Assembly (NCBI RefSeq): GCF_030758315.1
Contig: NZ_CP132336.1
Location: 1,798,001 to 1,862,000 of the forward strand
Origin: Pararhizobium sp. IMCC3301
GTDB taxonomy: Bacteria; Pseudomonadota; Alphaproteobacteria; Rhizobiales; GCA-2746425
Length of the DNA: 64,000 nucleotides
Direction: 5' to 3'
A program made the translations under genes and the position numbers. The number at the start of each line of letters is the position of its first letter. The first letter of the stretch is position 1. This document shows positions 1 through 8,133 of the stretch, piece by piece. The notes under the pieces were generated by a model. The model worked only from the letters and a program-made list of their open reading frames with translations. It was not told the origin of the DNA and made no database searches.

Positions 1-25
1 TGATATCTTTTAAAACTGCGCTCAT
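1..25 (-). CDS. Start of an unidentified gene, truncated by the window edge
   Basis: Only eight codons are visible, reading MSAVLKDI, on the minus strand. The ATG overlaps the TGA stop of the upstream histidine kinase gene (an ATGA overlap at 22-25), so the two genes are translationally coupled. A gene in this position after a sensor kinase is often its response regulator, but that is inference from position alone. Confidence 0.5.
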
Positions 26-2976
26 GCGACATTCCTGATCTGACTGGTTTCGACACGCTTGAAAATCAAAGAAAACACCGTCCCCACGCCCTCTTTGCTT
101 CTGAACTCAATTTCACCACCACAGGCTTCTACAATCGCCTTGGTAATGCTGAGCCCAAGACCGGAGCCACCGGCGGTCCGGGTGGAAGAGCCATCCGCCT
201 GGGAAAATTTCTCGTATATTTTAGCGCGGAAAGCTTTCGGAATGCCGACGCCGCGATCTTGAACTGAAATCCGGACGCTGTCATCGCCTTGCTGTGCCAC
301 GGATATTGTAACGCGCCCGCCTTCCGGGGAAAATTTGGCGGCGTTGGACAACAGATTGGTCAAAGCCTGATTGAAGCGGTTCGGATCAAGCGTGCAATAG
401 ATGGGAATGTCGGACACTTCGGTCTCAAATAAAACGTTGTGACGGTCAGCGTAGCTCATATTCTGTTCGACAATCGCCAGAACAATCGCGTTCATTTCAG
501 TCCGTTCCAGATGAAACGAGGTTTTCCCGGCGGCAATTTTTTCCATATCGAGAAAATCATTCACCAAGTGAGTGAGCCTTTCGCAATTCTCATAGGACAG
601 TGACAGCAGACGTTTGGCCTTTTCGTCCAAATCATTCCCGATCTTGGCGCGCAACAGACCAAGGGCTCCCTGGATCGAGGTCAGGGGGGTGCGCAATTCA
701 TGGTTTACCGTGGCAATGAATTCGTCTTTCATTTTGTCTATACGTTTTCGCTCGGTAATGTTCTCGGTGAACATGATTAACCCACCTCTCACTCCATTGC
801 CTTTGCTCCATGGATGCAACTCATAACGCAGCCATTCCTCGCTGCCATCCTCACGGAGGATTTTCTCTTCATTCGATTTGATGATTTCGCCATCAATGGC
901 CCGTTTGTGAAGCGTTTTCCAGTGTGGCTGTTGTTCAACAATCTCGGGGAAGACCTCGTAATGGCTTTGGCCGGTAACATTGCGGCCCTGCAGCCCGTAA
1001 TCCGCATACCATCTGTCGCTGGCCGCAATATAACGAACCCTATCATCAAACATGGCGACGGCAGCCGGTGTATGTCGCACAAAAGTCGACAACAGGTTTT
1101 CTTTCTCCTGCACCAGAATGGTTTTCTGTTTGGAGCGCTGCGTCGCAAAAATAAGTTGCGCTATCAAAAATGCCAAAAAGATGCTTGTCGCCAGGGTGAT
1201 TTGTGGAAAATAGGAGGCTGACGCAGCTATAAGTCCCTCTGACGGAAAAATCGTCAGCTTCCATTGCTTGTCATAAAGGGGAATGGTTTCCTGATAGATC
1301 GCAGCTTCTTCGCCCGGCAGTTTGTAATTCGCCGAACGGTAGAATTCCTCGCCCTGTGATGACAGGCTGACAACGAATTCGCGGCTTTCGGCATATTGCA
1401 ATGCAATTGCCATAAGCTCATCGATGTCGAAAATACCAACGATAAATCCGTCAAATGCATCACCACTCCTCAAGGGGGAATAGGTGATGAACCCCTTATA
1501 CCCTTGAACCAGGTCCAATGGTTGCGTTATCGTGATGCTGTCGCTTTCCGCCGCACCGATCAGAGCACGGTCACGTTCATCATCAAACCTGACATTGAGA
1601 CCCAAGGCGCGCTCATTACCTGCCAGCGGCTCCACCCTGCGAACATGATAGGATGCATCCACCCATTCCACGGCTTTCAGACCCGGCTGCTCTCGCAGAT
1701 AACGTTTGGCATCCGCGCGCCATTCATCATCCGGCATCCCGCCCTGTTCTTTCCATTGGCTGGTCATCCGCTCCAGCGAGCGGACGCGGTTCTCCACATT
1801 GCGCACAATTTCATTTCGAAAGTTCCTGGCGCCCTTGACGGTCGCATCAATCAGGACATTCCTGTCTTTTTTGTCAAATTCCTCAGAGAGAAACGCACCG
1901 ACAGAAATGGTCAGGATAAAGGCCGCCGCTGGCAATATGAGGCCGCGACGGGTCGTCAGTTCCCGGCTGCCGCGAATCGTCATGATGATCAGAAAGACCG
2001 CAGTTGCACCTGTAAACAACGCGCCAATTGCCAGGATCAGAAACGGCTCATTGCTCAATTCCTGCACTTCAAATTTCGAGGTGCTGGACCACACCAGAAG
2101 CCAGGTCTGCTCCATGATCTGAATTTTCTTGCTTATCTGATGCTCTGCCGTGCCCCCGGGTTCTTCATCGGCATTGCTGTCAAATATCAGCGCATCCTGA
2201 CTTTCCACCTCGCCATCATAGACCTGCAGATGCAGCGTTTCACCCTGGCTGTCTGTCAGATTATTGAGAAAGTTCTTGGCAATAAAAGGTGCATAGACCC
2301 AACCGCGAAATGCCTCACGCCTCTGTTCCAGGGTGACCAGAGACATGTCACGATTATAGCTCGGCAACAATAACAGGAATCCCGGTGTCTTTTCTGCATC
2401 CTGTACCAGCAGGATCCGTTTTGTAATGACAGCGCGCCCGGAATCGCGGGCCGCCACCGCAGCCTTCCGGCGATTTTCTTCAAACGCAATATTGAGAGCT
2501 ACGGCCTCTTCGTTGAGACCGTGCGGCTCGATTAACCGGATTATGAAATACTCATCTGCTTCAACTTTAGGATGTACCTGAAAAGGCAACCCCCGATCAT
2601 CTTCCGCTGAAACGACATAGTCATCCAACTTTTCCTGACTGACCTGATCAATCAGACCAATTCCATTAATCCCCGGATAACTTTGCGTGATGTTGATCGC
2701 GTCGACATAAGCACTCCAGTTCTTGTTCGTAACCTCTCTGGACCCATTCAGAAAACCTTTCGCGCCGAGCAGCGCTTGCTGATAGGAATCGATGCGGTGC
2801 AGCAGCGCACTCTCACTGGCCAGAGTGAGGCTGGAAAATTTTGCATGGGCTGATGTCTGAATGTTATCGTCTGTAATCTGCCAGGCATAGTAGGTTAAGG
2901 CCGCAGGGATCACCAAAAGCACAAGCAGCCACCAGATGCCGGCTTTTTCGATAGTATTCAGAAAATTCTTAAACAT
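22..2976 (-). CDS. Membrane-bound CHASE/PAS sensor histidine kinase
   Basis: About 984 residues from the ATG at 2976, which has a GGAG ribosome site just upstream; an in-frame start 45 bases earlier lacks one. The N terminus has a membrane segment, then an extracytoplasmic CHASE domain (about residues 85-250), two hydrophobic segments near 320-370, a second CHASE-like sensor region, another membrane segment and a PAS domain. The HisKA box (NHELRTPLT, His759) and a HATPase domain with N-box (NLLSNAAKFSPEGG) and G-box (DRGVGIP) follow. It should sense an external ligand and pass phosphate to a response regulator, perhaps the gene truncated at the window edge. The ligand is unknown. Confidence 0.93.
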   Translation of the reverse strand: MFKNFLNTIEKAGIWWLLVLLVIPAALTYYAWQITDDNIQTSAHAKFSSLTLASESALLHRIDSYQQALLGAKGFLNGSREVTNKNWSAYVDAINITQSYPGINGIGLIDQVSQEKLDDYVVSAEDDRGLPFQVHPKVEADEYFIIRLIEPHGLNEEAVALNIAFEENRRKAAVAARDSGRAVITKRILLVQDAEKTPGFLLLLPSYNRDMSLVTLEQRREAFRGWVYAPFIAKNFLNNLTDSQGETLHLQVYDGEVESQDALIFDSNADEEPGGTAEHQISKKIQIMEQTWLLVWSSTSKFEVQELSNEPFLILAIGALFTGATAVFLIIMTIRGSRELTTRRGLILPAAAFILTISVGAFLSEEFDKKDRNVLIDATVKGARNFRNEIVRNVENRVRSLERMTSQWKEQGGMPDDEWRADAKRYLREQPGLKAVEWVDASYHVRRVEPLAGNERALGLNVRFDDERDRALIGAAESDSITITQPLDLVQGYKGFITYSPLRSGDAFDGFIVGIFDIDELMAIALQYAESREFVVSLSSQGEEFYRSANYKLPGEEAAIYQETIPLYDKQWKLTIFPSEGLIAASASYFPQITLATSIFLAFLIAQLIFATQRSKQKTILVQEKENLLSTFVRHTPAAVAMFDDRVRYIAASDRWYADYGLQGRNVTGQSHYEVFPEIVEQQPHWKTLHKRAIDGEIIKSNEEKILREDGSEEWLRYELHPWSKGNGVRGGLIMFTENITERKRIDKMKDEFIATVNHELRTPLTSIQGALGLLRAKIGNDLDEKAKRLLSLSYENCERLTHLVNDFLDMEKIAAGKTSFHLERTEMNAIVLAIVEQNMSYADRHNVLFETEVSDIPIYCTLDPNRFNQALTNLLSNAAKFSPEGGRVTISVAQQGDDSVRISVQDRGVGIPKAFRAKIYEKFSQADGSSTRTAGGSGLGLSITKAIVEACGGEIEFRSKEGVGTVFSLIFKRVETSQIRNVA

Positions 2977-3250
2977 AGGACTCCAAAATCCAACGCTGCC
3001 GATACGGCAAACCGCTTGCAATATTCACTGCAATACACTCTAGCCGAGAAGTCTGGAGCAATCGTTACCAGAGGAAACTCAGCAGAATACCTCCTGTATC
3101 GCGGGATTCTTTAGCGCGGAAACCGGGCCCACACAGCCTCGGACCACCAAGCCGGCGGCGCGAACAGCTGCACCAAAAATGCATCCTGCACGTGCAGTAC
3201 GGTCTGGTTAAAGGAAGTTCAGGCGGTTCATATGTTGTTTGGATACCGGG

Positions 3251-3643
3251 TCATTTTACCAAGCTCGCGCGTTCGGCGGCGGACAGAGCAAGAAGGCCTC
3301 CAGCAATGGCCCAGTTTTTCACGAATATCGACATCTGCCATCCGTCGGATGGTATGAGGTGGAAAAAACTTGTGACGATACAATAGATCGCCAGTGATCG
3401 GGCAACCGGAATGACATAAGTTCCCGATGCCAGCAGAATCGCGGCCGCCAGATTATAGATCGCGGCGGGCCAGACCAGAAAGCCTGGTAAAGCAAACCCC
3501 TCGAGCAGTGCAGTGACCGTCGAAGGATCAAAGACTTTCTGCACGGCACCTGCGAAAAACAGTCCGGCCAGCAACCAGCGGCCAACCAGCACCTCAATCC
3601 GACCCGGGCCGCTGGTGCTGCAGCCGGGATCGGGACGGCTCAT
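3251..3643 (-). CDS. DoxX-like small membrane protein
   Basis: A 130-residue protein with about four hydrophobic segments and the DoxX-type opening RWLLAGLFFAGAVQKVFDP. DoxX-family proteins are small integral membrane proteins often linked to redox or thiol stress; their biochemical role is mostly undefined. The start lies one base after the msrB stop, so it is translated in tandem with the exported methionine sulfoxide reductase. This pairing supports a role in envelope redox repair, possibly electron delivery, which is inference. Confidence 0.75.
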   Translation of the reverse strand: MSRPDPGCSTSGPGRIEVLVGRWLLAGLFFAGAVQKVFDPSTVTALLEGFALPGFLVWPAAIYNLAAAILLASGTYVIPVARSLAIYCIVTSFFHLIPSDGWQMSIFVKNWAIAGGLLALSAAERASLVK

Positions 3644-3644
3644 C

Positions 3645-4121
3645 TCAGGCCTCGGTTTTCGGTTTGAAGGTCAGGCTGACCCCATTCAGACAATGACGTT
3701 TTCCGGTCGGCTTTGGCCCATCGTTGAAAATGTGGCCCAGATGACTTCCGCATCTGCGGCAGTGCACTTCGGTGCGGGTGGTGAATAATGTATTGTCCGG
3801 TCTGGTACCGACAGCATTTGGCAGCGATTCATAGTAGCTCGGCCAGCCGGTTCCGCTGTCATATTTGGTTTTCGCATCATAGAGTGACAGATCGCACCCT
3901 TTGCATTGATAGATGCCTGCACGTTTTTCCAGATTCAACGGGCTTGAATTCGGCTTTTCGGTGCCGTCTTCCCGCATCACCAGATATTCGGTTTGCGTCA
4001 GCATGGCCTGCCATTCAGCTTTGGTCCGGGTAATTTCAAACGAACCTTCTGCTGCAAAGCCCGTTGCCGGGATTAACGACAAAGCGGCGCTCATTTTCAG
4101 GAAATCTCTGCGTTTCATCAT
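3645..4121 (-). CDS. msrB: Peptide-methionine (R)-S-oxide reductase MsrB, Tat-exported
   Basis: 158 residues. The N terminus reads MMKRRDFLKM followed by a hydrophobic stretch and an Ala-Xaa-Ala-like end (GFAAEG). This is a twin-arginine signal, so the enzyme should act in the periplasm, whereas most MsrB proteins are cytoplasmic. The SelR domain spans about residues 35-155, with zinc cysteines C73/C76 and C121/C124 and catalytic C144 in RHCLNG. It reduces methionine-R-sulfoxide in oxidised proteins. It lies downstream of the fasciclin gene after a strong hairpin and directly upstream of the doxX-like gene. Two adjacent ATGs (4121 and 4118) follow an AGGA site; either could be used. Confidence 0.93.
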   Translation of the reverse strand: MMKRRDFLKMSAALSLIPATGFAAEGSFEITRTKAEWQAMLTQTEYLVMREDGTEKPNSSPLNLEKRAGIYQCKGCDLSLYDAKTKYDSGTGWPSYYESLPNAVGTRPDNTLFTTRTEVHCRRCGSHLGHIFNDGPKPTGKRHCLNGVSLTFKPKTEA

Positions 4122-4152
4122 AGTATCCTTCGGCGCGGTTGGTTTCGGGTTG

Positions 4153-4185
4153 GAACCATCCCGGCTACTCTAACCGGGATGGTTC
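4153..4185. terminator. 12-bp perfect hairpin between the fasciclin gene and msrB
   Basis: Arms 4153-4164 (GAACCATCCCGG) and 4174-4185 are exact inverted repeats with a 9-base loop. It starts about 27 bases past the fasciclin stop. No T-tract follows on the minus strand, so it may be a partial terminator or mRNA-stabilising hairpin that sets the ratio of fasciclin to msrB/doxX, rather than a full stop. Confidence 0.5.
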
Positions 4186-4211
4186 ACTGCTTCACAACTA
4201 AAAGGGCGAAT

Positions 4212-4763
4212 TTATTTGGGAAGCAGAACTTTATCGATCACGTGAATCACGCCATTTGACTGGTTAACATCAGCAATCGTGATCTCGGCGGCATTGCCGC
4301 TTTCGTCAAAAATATAGACCTTGCCTCCGCGCACTTTAGCCGACAGCGCATCTCCGGAAACAGCTTCGAAATTGAAAGAGCCGTCCTTGGACGCTTTTGC
4401 CTTCTTCATGATCTCGGCAGCTGACCAGTTACCGGAAACGACATGTGCCGTCAGGATTTTGGTCAGGGTTGCCTTGTTTTCAGGTTTCAGAAGTGTGTCA
4501 ACCGTGCCTGCGGGAAGCGCCTCAAAGGCAGCGTTCACAGGAGCAAAAACAGTGAAGGGGCCATCACTTTGCAGCGTATCAACCAGCCCGGCAGCTTTCA
4601 CGGCAGCAACCAATGTGGTGTGGTCAGCTGAATTGACTGCATTTTCAACAATGTTTTTGGTTTCGAACATTGCTGCGCCACCAACTTCCGGGTTGGCTGC
4701 AAAAACCGCTGTTGTCATAAGGGCAGCAGCAGCTGCAATTGAAAGCTTGGACAGAATTTTCAT
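4212..4763 (-). CDS. Secreted fasciclin (FAS1) domain protein
   Basis: 183 residues from the ATG at 4763, preceded by AGGAGACG; an upstream in-frame ATG lacks a site. Residues 1-22 form a Sec signal peptide (MKILSKLSIAAAAALM... ending VFAAN). The rest is one FAS1 domain with the H1-like region (DGPFTVFAPVNAAFEALP) and the H2-like region near the C terminus (NGVIHVIDKVLLPK). Bacterial single-FAS1 proteins are periplasmic or extracellular and are often controlled by ECF sigma factors; molecular function is generally unknown. The promoter-like motif at 4813-4838 matches that of the DUF7282 gene, suggesting control by the adjacent ECF sigma factor. Confidence 0.9.
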   Translation of the reverse strand: MKILSKLSIAAAAALMTTAVFAANPEVGGAAMFETKNIVENAVNSADHTTLVAAVKAAGLVDTLQSDGPFTVFAPVNAAFEALPAGTVDTLLKPENKATLTKILTAHVVSGNWSAAEIMKKAKASKDGSFNFEAVSGDALSAKVRGGKVYIFDESGNAAEITIADVNQSNGVIHVIDKVLLPK

Positions 4764-4812
4764 GGGACGTCTCCTGGGTTGGACCAAAATCAGCTTTGGT
4801 ACTGCAAGAACC

Positions 4813-4838
4813 CACGAAACGGCGGAGAAGAAGTTTCA
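4813..4838 (-). promoter_or_regulatory. Putative ECF promoter, TGAAACT-N15-CGTG
   Basis: On the minus strand TGAAACT (4838-4832) is followed after 15 bases by CGTG (4816-4813), 49 bases before the fasciclin ATG. The same two boxes with the same spacing occur at 6331-6356 before the DUF7282 gene. A GAAC-like -35 with a CGT-type -10 is the general ECF promoter form. That the sigma factor at 5620-6165 uses it is inference. Confidence 0.55.
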
Positions 4839-4936
4839 ACTTTCTCAAAAAAAATCAGATCAAACCGGTATGTGACAAATTCGGGCAGCCAGCGAACCAG
4901 AGTAGCAGCCCGGTTCCAGCGGCCTGAGAAAACAAT

Positions 4937-5623
4937 CTAGATCCGCGAAATTTCGCCAACCGCAAGAACGTCGCCGGTCGGCAGTCCTGTCGGCGATCCG
5001 CCGGGAGGCTCGTCGCTGACAGCAAGTGTCAAACCATCAAGAGCGGTCACAAGACCTGCCGGCAACACCAGCCGTGCGGTCGCAGTTTCTGGCAGAACAC
5101 CGATCGAAACCGGGTTTTCGCCTGCCGCAATGCCCCACAATTCAAGCGTCCTGCCACTGGCCGCGCCACCATCCGTGCGCGTCACCTGAATTTCATTGGT
5201 GACGTCATTATAGACGGCAAGGATACGCAGACTGTCGTTTTCGCCAGCCAGTTCGGTCACGTATAGGGTTCCGGTTTGCGGCTCCGGCAGGCTTACCAGC
5301 AGGAATGCCAGGAACCCGGCGACCGCCACGGAGGCGAAACTGACTCCCTGCCATAATCCGGCACGTTGCCATAACGATTGTTTGCGTTCCTTGCCGAACA
5401 GACGCGCTTCCAGAGCCGGCTTGATGGCGCGCGATGGTGCCACCGGCTCCACTGTTTCAGCGAGGCCGGCCATATCTTCCTGCCAGTCCGCCACCTGCTG
5501 CGCAAAAACCGGATCGCTCAGCACCCGCGCACGCGCGGCGCGCAGCTCTTCGCCTTCCAGAAGACGGAGCGCGTATTCGGCGGCCTGCATGGCATTTTCA
5601 TCTTTTTCGGTCGGATCACTCAT
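4937..5623 (-). CDS. Anti-sigma factor, RskA-like, membrane anchored
   Basis: About 228 residues from the ATG at 5623, which overlaps the sigma factor stop (ATGA). An upstream ATG at 5635 sits too close to its GGAG and is the alternative. The N-terminal cytoplasmic part is acidic (residues 1-75, MSDPTEKDEN...), a single membrane helix follows (SFASVAVAGFLAFLLVSL), and the C-terminal part outside the membrane has the RskA-type pattern (TLELWGIAAGENPVSIGVLP). It should bind and silence the sigma factor encoded upstream until a periplasmic signal triggers its release. No zinc-binding HxxxCxxC motif is visible. Confidence 0.88.
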   Translation of the reverse strand: MSDPTEKDENAMQAAEYALRLLEGEELRAARARVLSDPVFAQQVADWQEDMAGLAETVEPVAPSRAIKPALEARLFGKERKQSLWQRAGLWQGVSFASVAVAGFLAFLLVSLPEPQTGTLYVTELAGENDSLRILAVYNDVTNEIQVTRTDGGAASGRTLELWGIAAGENPVSIGVLPETATARLVLPAGLVTALDGLTLAVSDEPPGGSPTGLPTGDVLAVGEISRI

Positions 5624-6165
5624 CTGTCCATGCACTCCCTCAGGGAAAGCAGGCCGCGGCGCAACCAGGTGCGCATCGTATTCAGCGGCACTTCAAAGCG
5701 GGCGGACAGTTCAGCATAGCTGTCGCCATCAAGATAGGCACCCTTTATAGCTGCGCTGCGCTCTTCGTCCAGTTCCTTCAGGCAATTGGTAACGCGCTGC
5801 ATCTCGGAAGTATGCACTGCAGAGGTTTCAGGCGATGGCAGCGAAGACGCAAGGCTGTCGGTATAATCATTCAGATCTGAAGTCGGCTTTTGTGCCCGCA
5901 GCCGGTCAATCGCAGTATTGCGCGCAATCGTGATCAGCCATGTCATCGGACTGAGCCCATTGCTGGCATACCGATCGGCATTCTTCCAAACCTTGATATA
6001 TGTGTCCTGCATGGCTTCCTCTGCGACAGCCCTTTCATGCAACACACGAAGGCAGACCCCAAGAAGTTTCGCCGAAGTGAAATCATATAGCTCAGAAAAC
6101 GCCGCGCGGTCCCCCAGCGATATCTGAGCAATCAGATTTTCAATGTCGTTGATTGTCCGGGACAC
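5620..6165 (-). CDS. ECF RNA polymerase sigma factor
   Basis: About 181 residues from a GTG at 6165, chosen because GGAGGG lies six bases upstream; the ATG at 6189 would place that ribosome site inside the gene. Region 2 spans residues 15-85 (DFTSAKLLGVCLRVLHERA, DTYIKVWKNADRY, MTWLITIARNTAIDRLR) and region 4 the C terminus, with the helix-turn-helix DGDSYAELSARFEVPLNTMR. The stop overlaps the anti-sigma start, the classic layout for an ECF pair. Likely targets are the flanking fasciclin and DUF7282 genes, based on a shared promoter motif. No copy of that motif is seen upstream of this gene itself. Confidence 0.93.
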   Translation of the reverse strand: MSRTINDIENLIAQISLGDRAAFSELYDFTSAKLLGVCLRVLHERAVAEEAMQDTYIKVWKNADRYASNGLSPMTWLITIARNTAIDRLRAQKPTSDLNDYTDSLASSLPSPETSAVHTSEMQRVTNCLKELDEERSAAIKGAYLDGDSYAELSARFEVPLNTMRTWLRRGLLSLRECMDR

Positions 6166-6330
6166 GCATTTCCCTCCAGAAAGCAGCACTTATTTCGCAT
6201 CTATGACGGAGGATATAAAGCGCAGAGTGTAAATGTCGCGAAATTGATGCAGATTTTCTATTTTCATGATCCAGCGACGCCGGCAGAAATGAATTGGATC
6301 AGCATCCGGCATTAAAAAAATCACATTTTC

Positions 6331-6356
6331 TGAAACTCTTTGTCTGCCCTCACGTG
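6331..6356 (+). promoter_or_regulatory. Putative ECF promoter, TGAAACT-N15-CGTG
   Basis: TGAAACT at 6331-6337 and CGTG at 6353-6356 are separated by 15 bases and end 51 bases before the ATG at 6408. Boxes, spacing and distance to the start match the motif upstream of the fasciclin gene (4813-4838). Confidence 0.55.
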
Positions 6357-6407
6357 ACTGGGGTATCGGCAGGTAGACGCCTGTCTGTATCCAACACGGA
6401 GAGAGTC

Positions 6408-6821
6408 ATGAAAAAAGTCCTTACTGCAGCAGTTCTGAGCATGATGGCAACCACCGCATTTGCTGCCAGCCATTCAATGGCGCCTATGGTTGAAGCGCAA
6501 GCGCAGGCTGTCGAGAACGGCGTTGTCAGCGCGGCCAAAGTTATCGCCGGTGAGAATGGCTGGCTGGTTGTGCACCGCACTACTGCCGACATGAAGCCAG
6601 GTGCCGTAGTCGGCCACGCGCCATTGCGCATGGGTGAAAACATTGATGTCGCGGCCATTCTGACAGAAGATGTCAAATCCGGCGATATGCTGATGCTGAT
6701 GGTGCATTCTGAAGCTGGCGGCATGGAAATGGGCGGCTTTGAATATACCCTCGGTGCCAAGGAAGACGGTCCGGTCAAAATCGACGGCAAGCTGGTGATG
6801 TCGGTGATCACAGTCGAGTAA
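6408..6821 (+). CDS. Secreted DUF7282-type protein
   Basis: 137 residues from the ATG at 6408, which has GGAGAGAG directly upstream; the open frame extends further 5' without a ribosome site. A Sec signal peptide (MKKVLTAAVLSMMATTAFA/AS) is followed by a small beta-rich domain with the DUF7282 pattern (VVSAAKVIAGENGWLVVHR, then GENIDVAAILTEDV). Residues 100-115 are methionine rich (MLMLMV, GGMEMGGF), which could scavenge oxidant or bind metal; this is speculation. It is divergent from the sigma/anti-sigma pair, shares their putative ECF promoter and ends in a clear terminator. Function is unknown. Confidence 0.82.
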   Translation: MKKVLTAAVLSMMATTAFAASHSMAPMVEAQAQAVENGVVSAAKVIAGENGWLVVHRTTADMKPGAVVGHAPLRMGENIDVAAILTEDVKSGDMLMLMVHSEAGGMEMGGFEYTLGAKEDGPVKIDGKLVMSVITVE

Positions 6822-6860
6822 TCAAACACGACAACAATAAGAAAATGATTTGTCAGACTG

Positions 6861-6890
6861 GCCGCTCCGAATTTGGGGCGGCTTTTTTTT
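6861..6890 (+). terminator. Rho-independent terminator after the DUF7282 gene
   Basis: An 8-bp stem (GCCGCTCC pairs with GGGGCGGC, one G-T pair) with a 6-base loop is followed by eight T residues, 40 bases past the stop. It isolates the small gene as a single-gene transcript. Confidence 0.9.
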
Positions 6891-6972
6891 GATGATGGCC
6901 GGATCATTGTCAGTCCAGGGCGCAAGGCTTTATAAGGAGACAGCACACCCCTCTTAAACCGGAACATTTTCC

Positions 6973-8106
6973 ATGAGCCTCATCACTTATCTGACACGCA
7001 TCCATTTTGGAGCTGGTCTGCTGGACGAGGCCCTGCGCATGGAATGCGGCCGTCTTGCAATAACCCGCGCCCTGATCGTCACCGACAAGGGCCTGATGGC
7101 GACAGGACTGCCTGAACGAGTTGCAAATCTGCTGGCGCCTGACGTGGCCTCTGTCATATTTGACGAAACGCCACAGAACCCGACAGAAGCCGCCACACAG
7201 GCCGGACTTCAACTCTACAGGGACGAAAAATGTGATGCGCTGCTGGCTCTGGGCGGCGGCTCCGCCATTGATCTGGCGAAAGCCATTGCCCTGACATCCA
7301 GCCATGACGGGCCGCTTTCACAATATGCGGTCATTCACGGCGGCATTGCAAAAATCATGAACCGGCTCCCGCCCCTGATCGCCATACCCACCACCGCTGG
7401 CACCGGCTCGGAGGTTGGGCGCGGCGCGATCATCGTGCTGAACGATCATCGCAAGCTGGGTTTCATCAGCCCGCACCTGATTCCGGATGCTGCCATCTGC
7501 GACCCGGAACTGACCCTGACACTGCCGCCGCATCTGACCGCTGCCACCGGCATGGATGCGCTGACCCATTGTGTCGAGACCTATATTGCGGCTGTCTTCA
7601 ACCCGCCGGCGGACGGCATCGCAATTGATGGCCTTAAACGGGCGGCCGCCAATATCAGGCAAGCGGCAACTGACGGCTCGCAGATAGAGCCGCGAACCCA
7701 GATGATGGCTGCTGCCATGAACGGTGCGCTGGCATTTCAAAAAGGTCTTGGCGCGGTCCATGCCATGAGCCATGCACTGGGCGGACTGCCGGGCCGCACG
7801 CTGCATCATGGCATGCTCAATGCAGTGCTTCTGCCGCATGTCCTGAGGTTCAATGAGCCGGAAGTCGGACACCGCTATGCCGAGTTGAAACAGGCCATGA
7901 GTTTGCCAGCTTCAGCTGATCTTGCAGACGCCATTTCACAACTCACTGCCGATCTCGGTCTGCCGACAACGCTGTCGCAAATGAATGTTACCCGAACCGA
8001 TCTGGATACCGCAGCGCCGCTCGCCGAGCAGGATCACACCAACGCCACCAATCCGCGCAAAGCCAGCACCGCCGACTATGCAATGCTGCTTTCCGAGGCG
8101 TTTTAG
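6973..8106 (+). CDS. Iron-containing alcohol dehydrogenase
   Basis: 377 residues, normal for group III Fe-ADHs. It shows the NAD-binding GGGSAID (residues 94-100) and IPTTAGTGSEV (138-148) motifs. The metal-ligand pattern is present: D195 and H199 in DALTHC, H263/H267 in HAMSHALGG, and a further His in LHHGMLNA. It should oxidise or reduce an alcohol in the cytoplasm. It lies tail to tail with a glycerol-type ABC importer and dihydroxyacetone kinase operon, so a glycerol to dihydroxyacetone (or related polyol) conversion is plausible. No glycerol kinase or glpD is visible in the window. The ribosome site is weak. Confidence 0.88.
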   Translation: MSLITYLTRIHFGAGLLDEALRMECGRLAITRALIVTDKGLMATGLPERVANLLAPDVASVIFDETPQNPTEAATQAGLQLYRDEKCDALLALGGGSAIDLAKAIALTSSHDGPLSQYAVIHGGIAKIMNRLPPLIAIPTTAGTGSEVGRGAIIVLNDHRKLGFISPHLIPDAAICDPELTLTLPPHLTAATGMDALTHCVETYIAAVFNPPADGIAIDGLKRAAANIRQAATDGSQIEPRTQMMAAAMNGALAFQKGLGAVHAMSHALGGLPGRTLHHGMLNAVLLPHVLRFNEPEVGHRYAELKQAMSLPASADLADAISQLTADLGLPTTLSQMNVTRTDLDTAAPLAEQDHTNATNPRKASTADYAMLLSEAF

Positions 8107-8133
8107 AGCACGTTTGCCAATTGCAGAAACCAT

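Noticed and set aside
1396-2373. 325-codon open frame on the plus strand
   Set aside because: Lies fully opposite the histidine kinase gene, has no family features or ribosome site, and mirrors the kinase codons.
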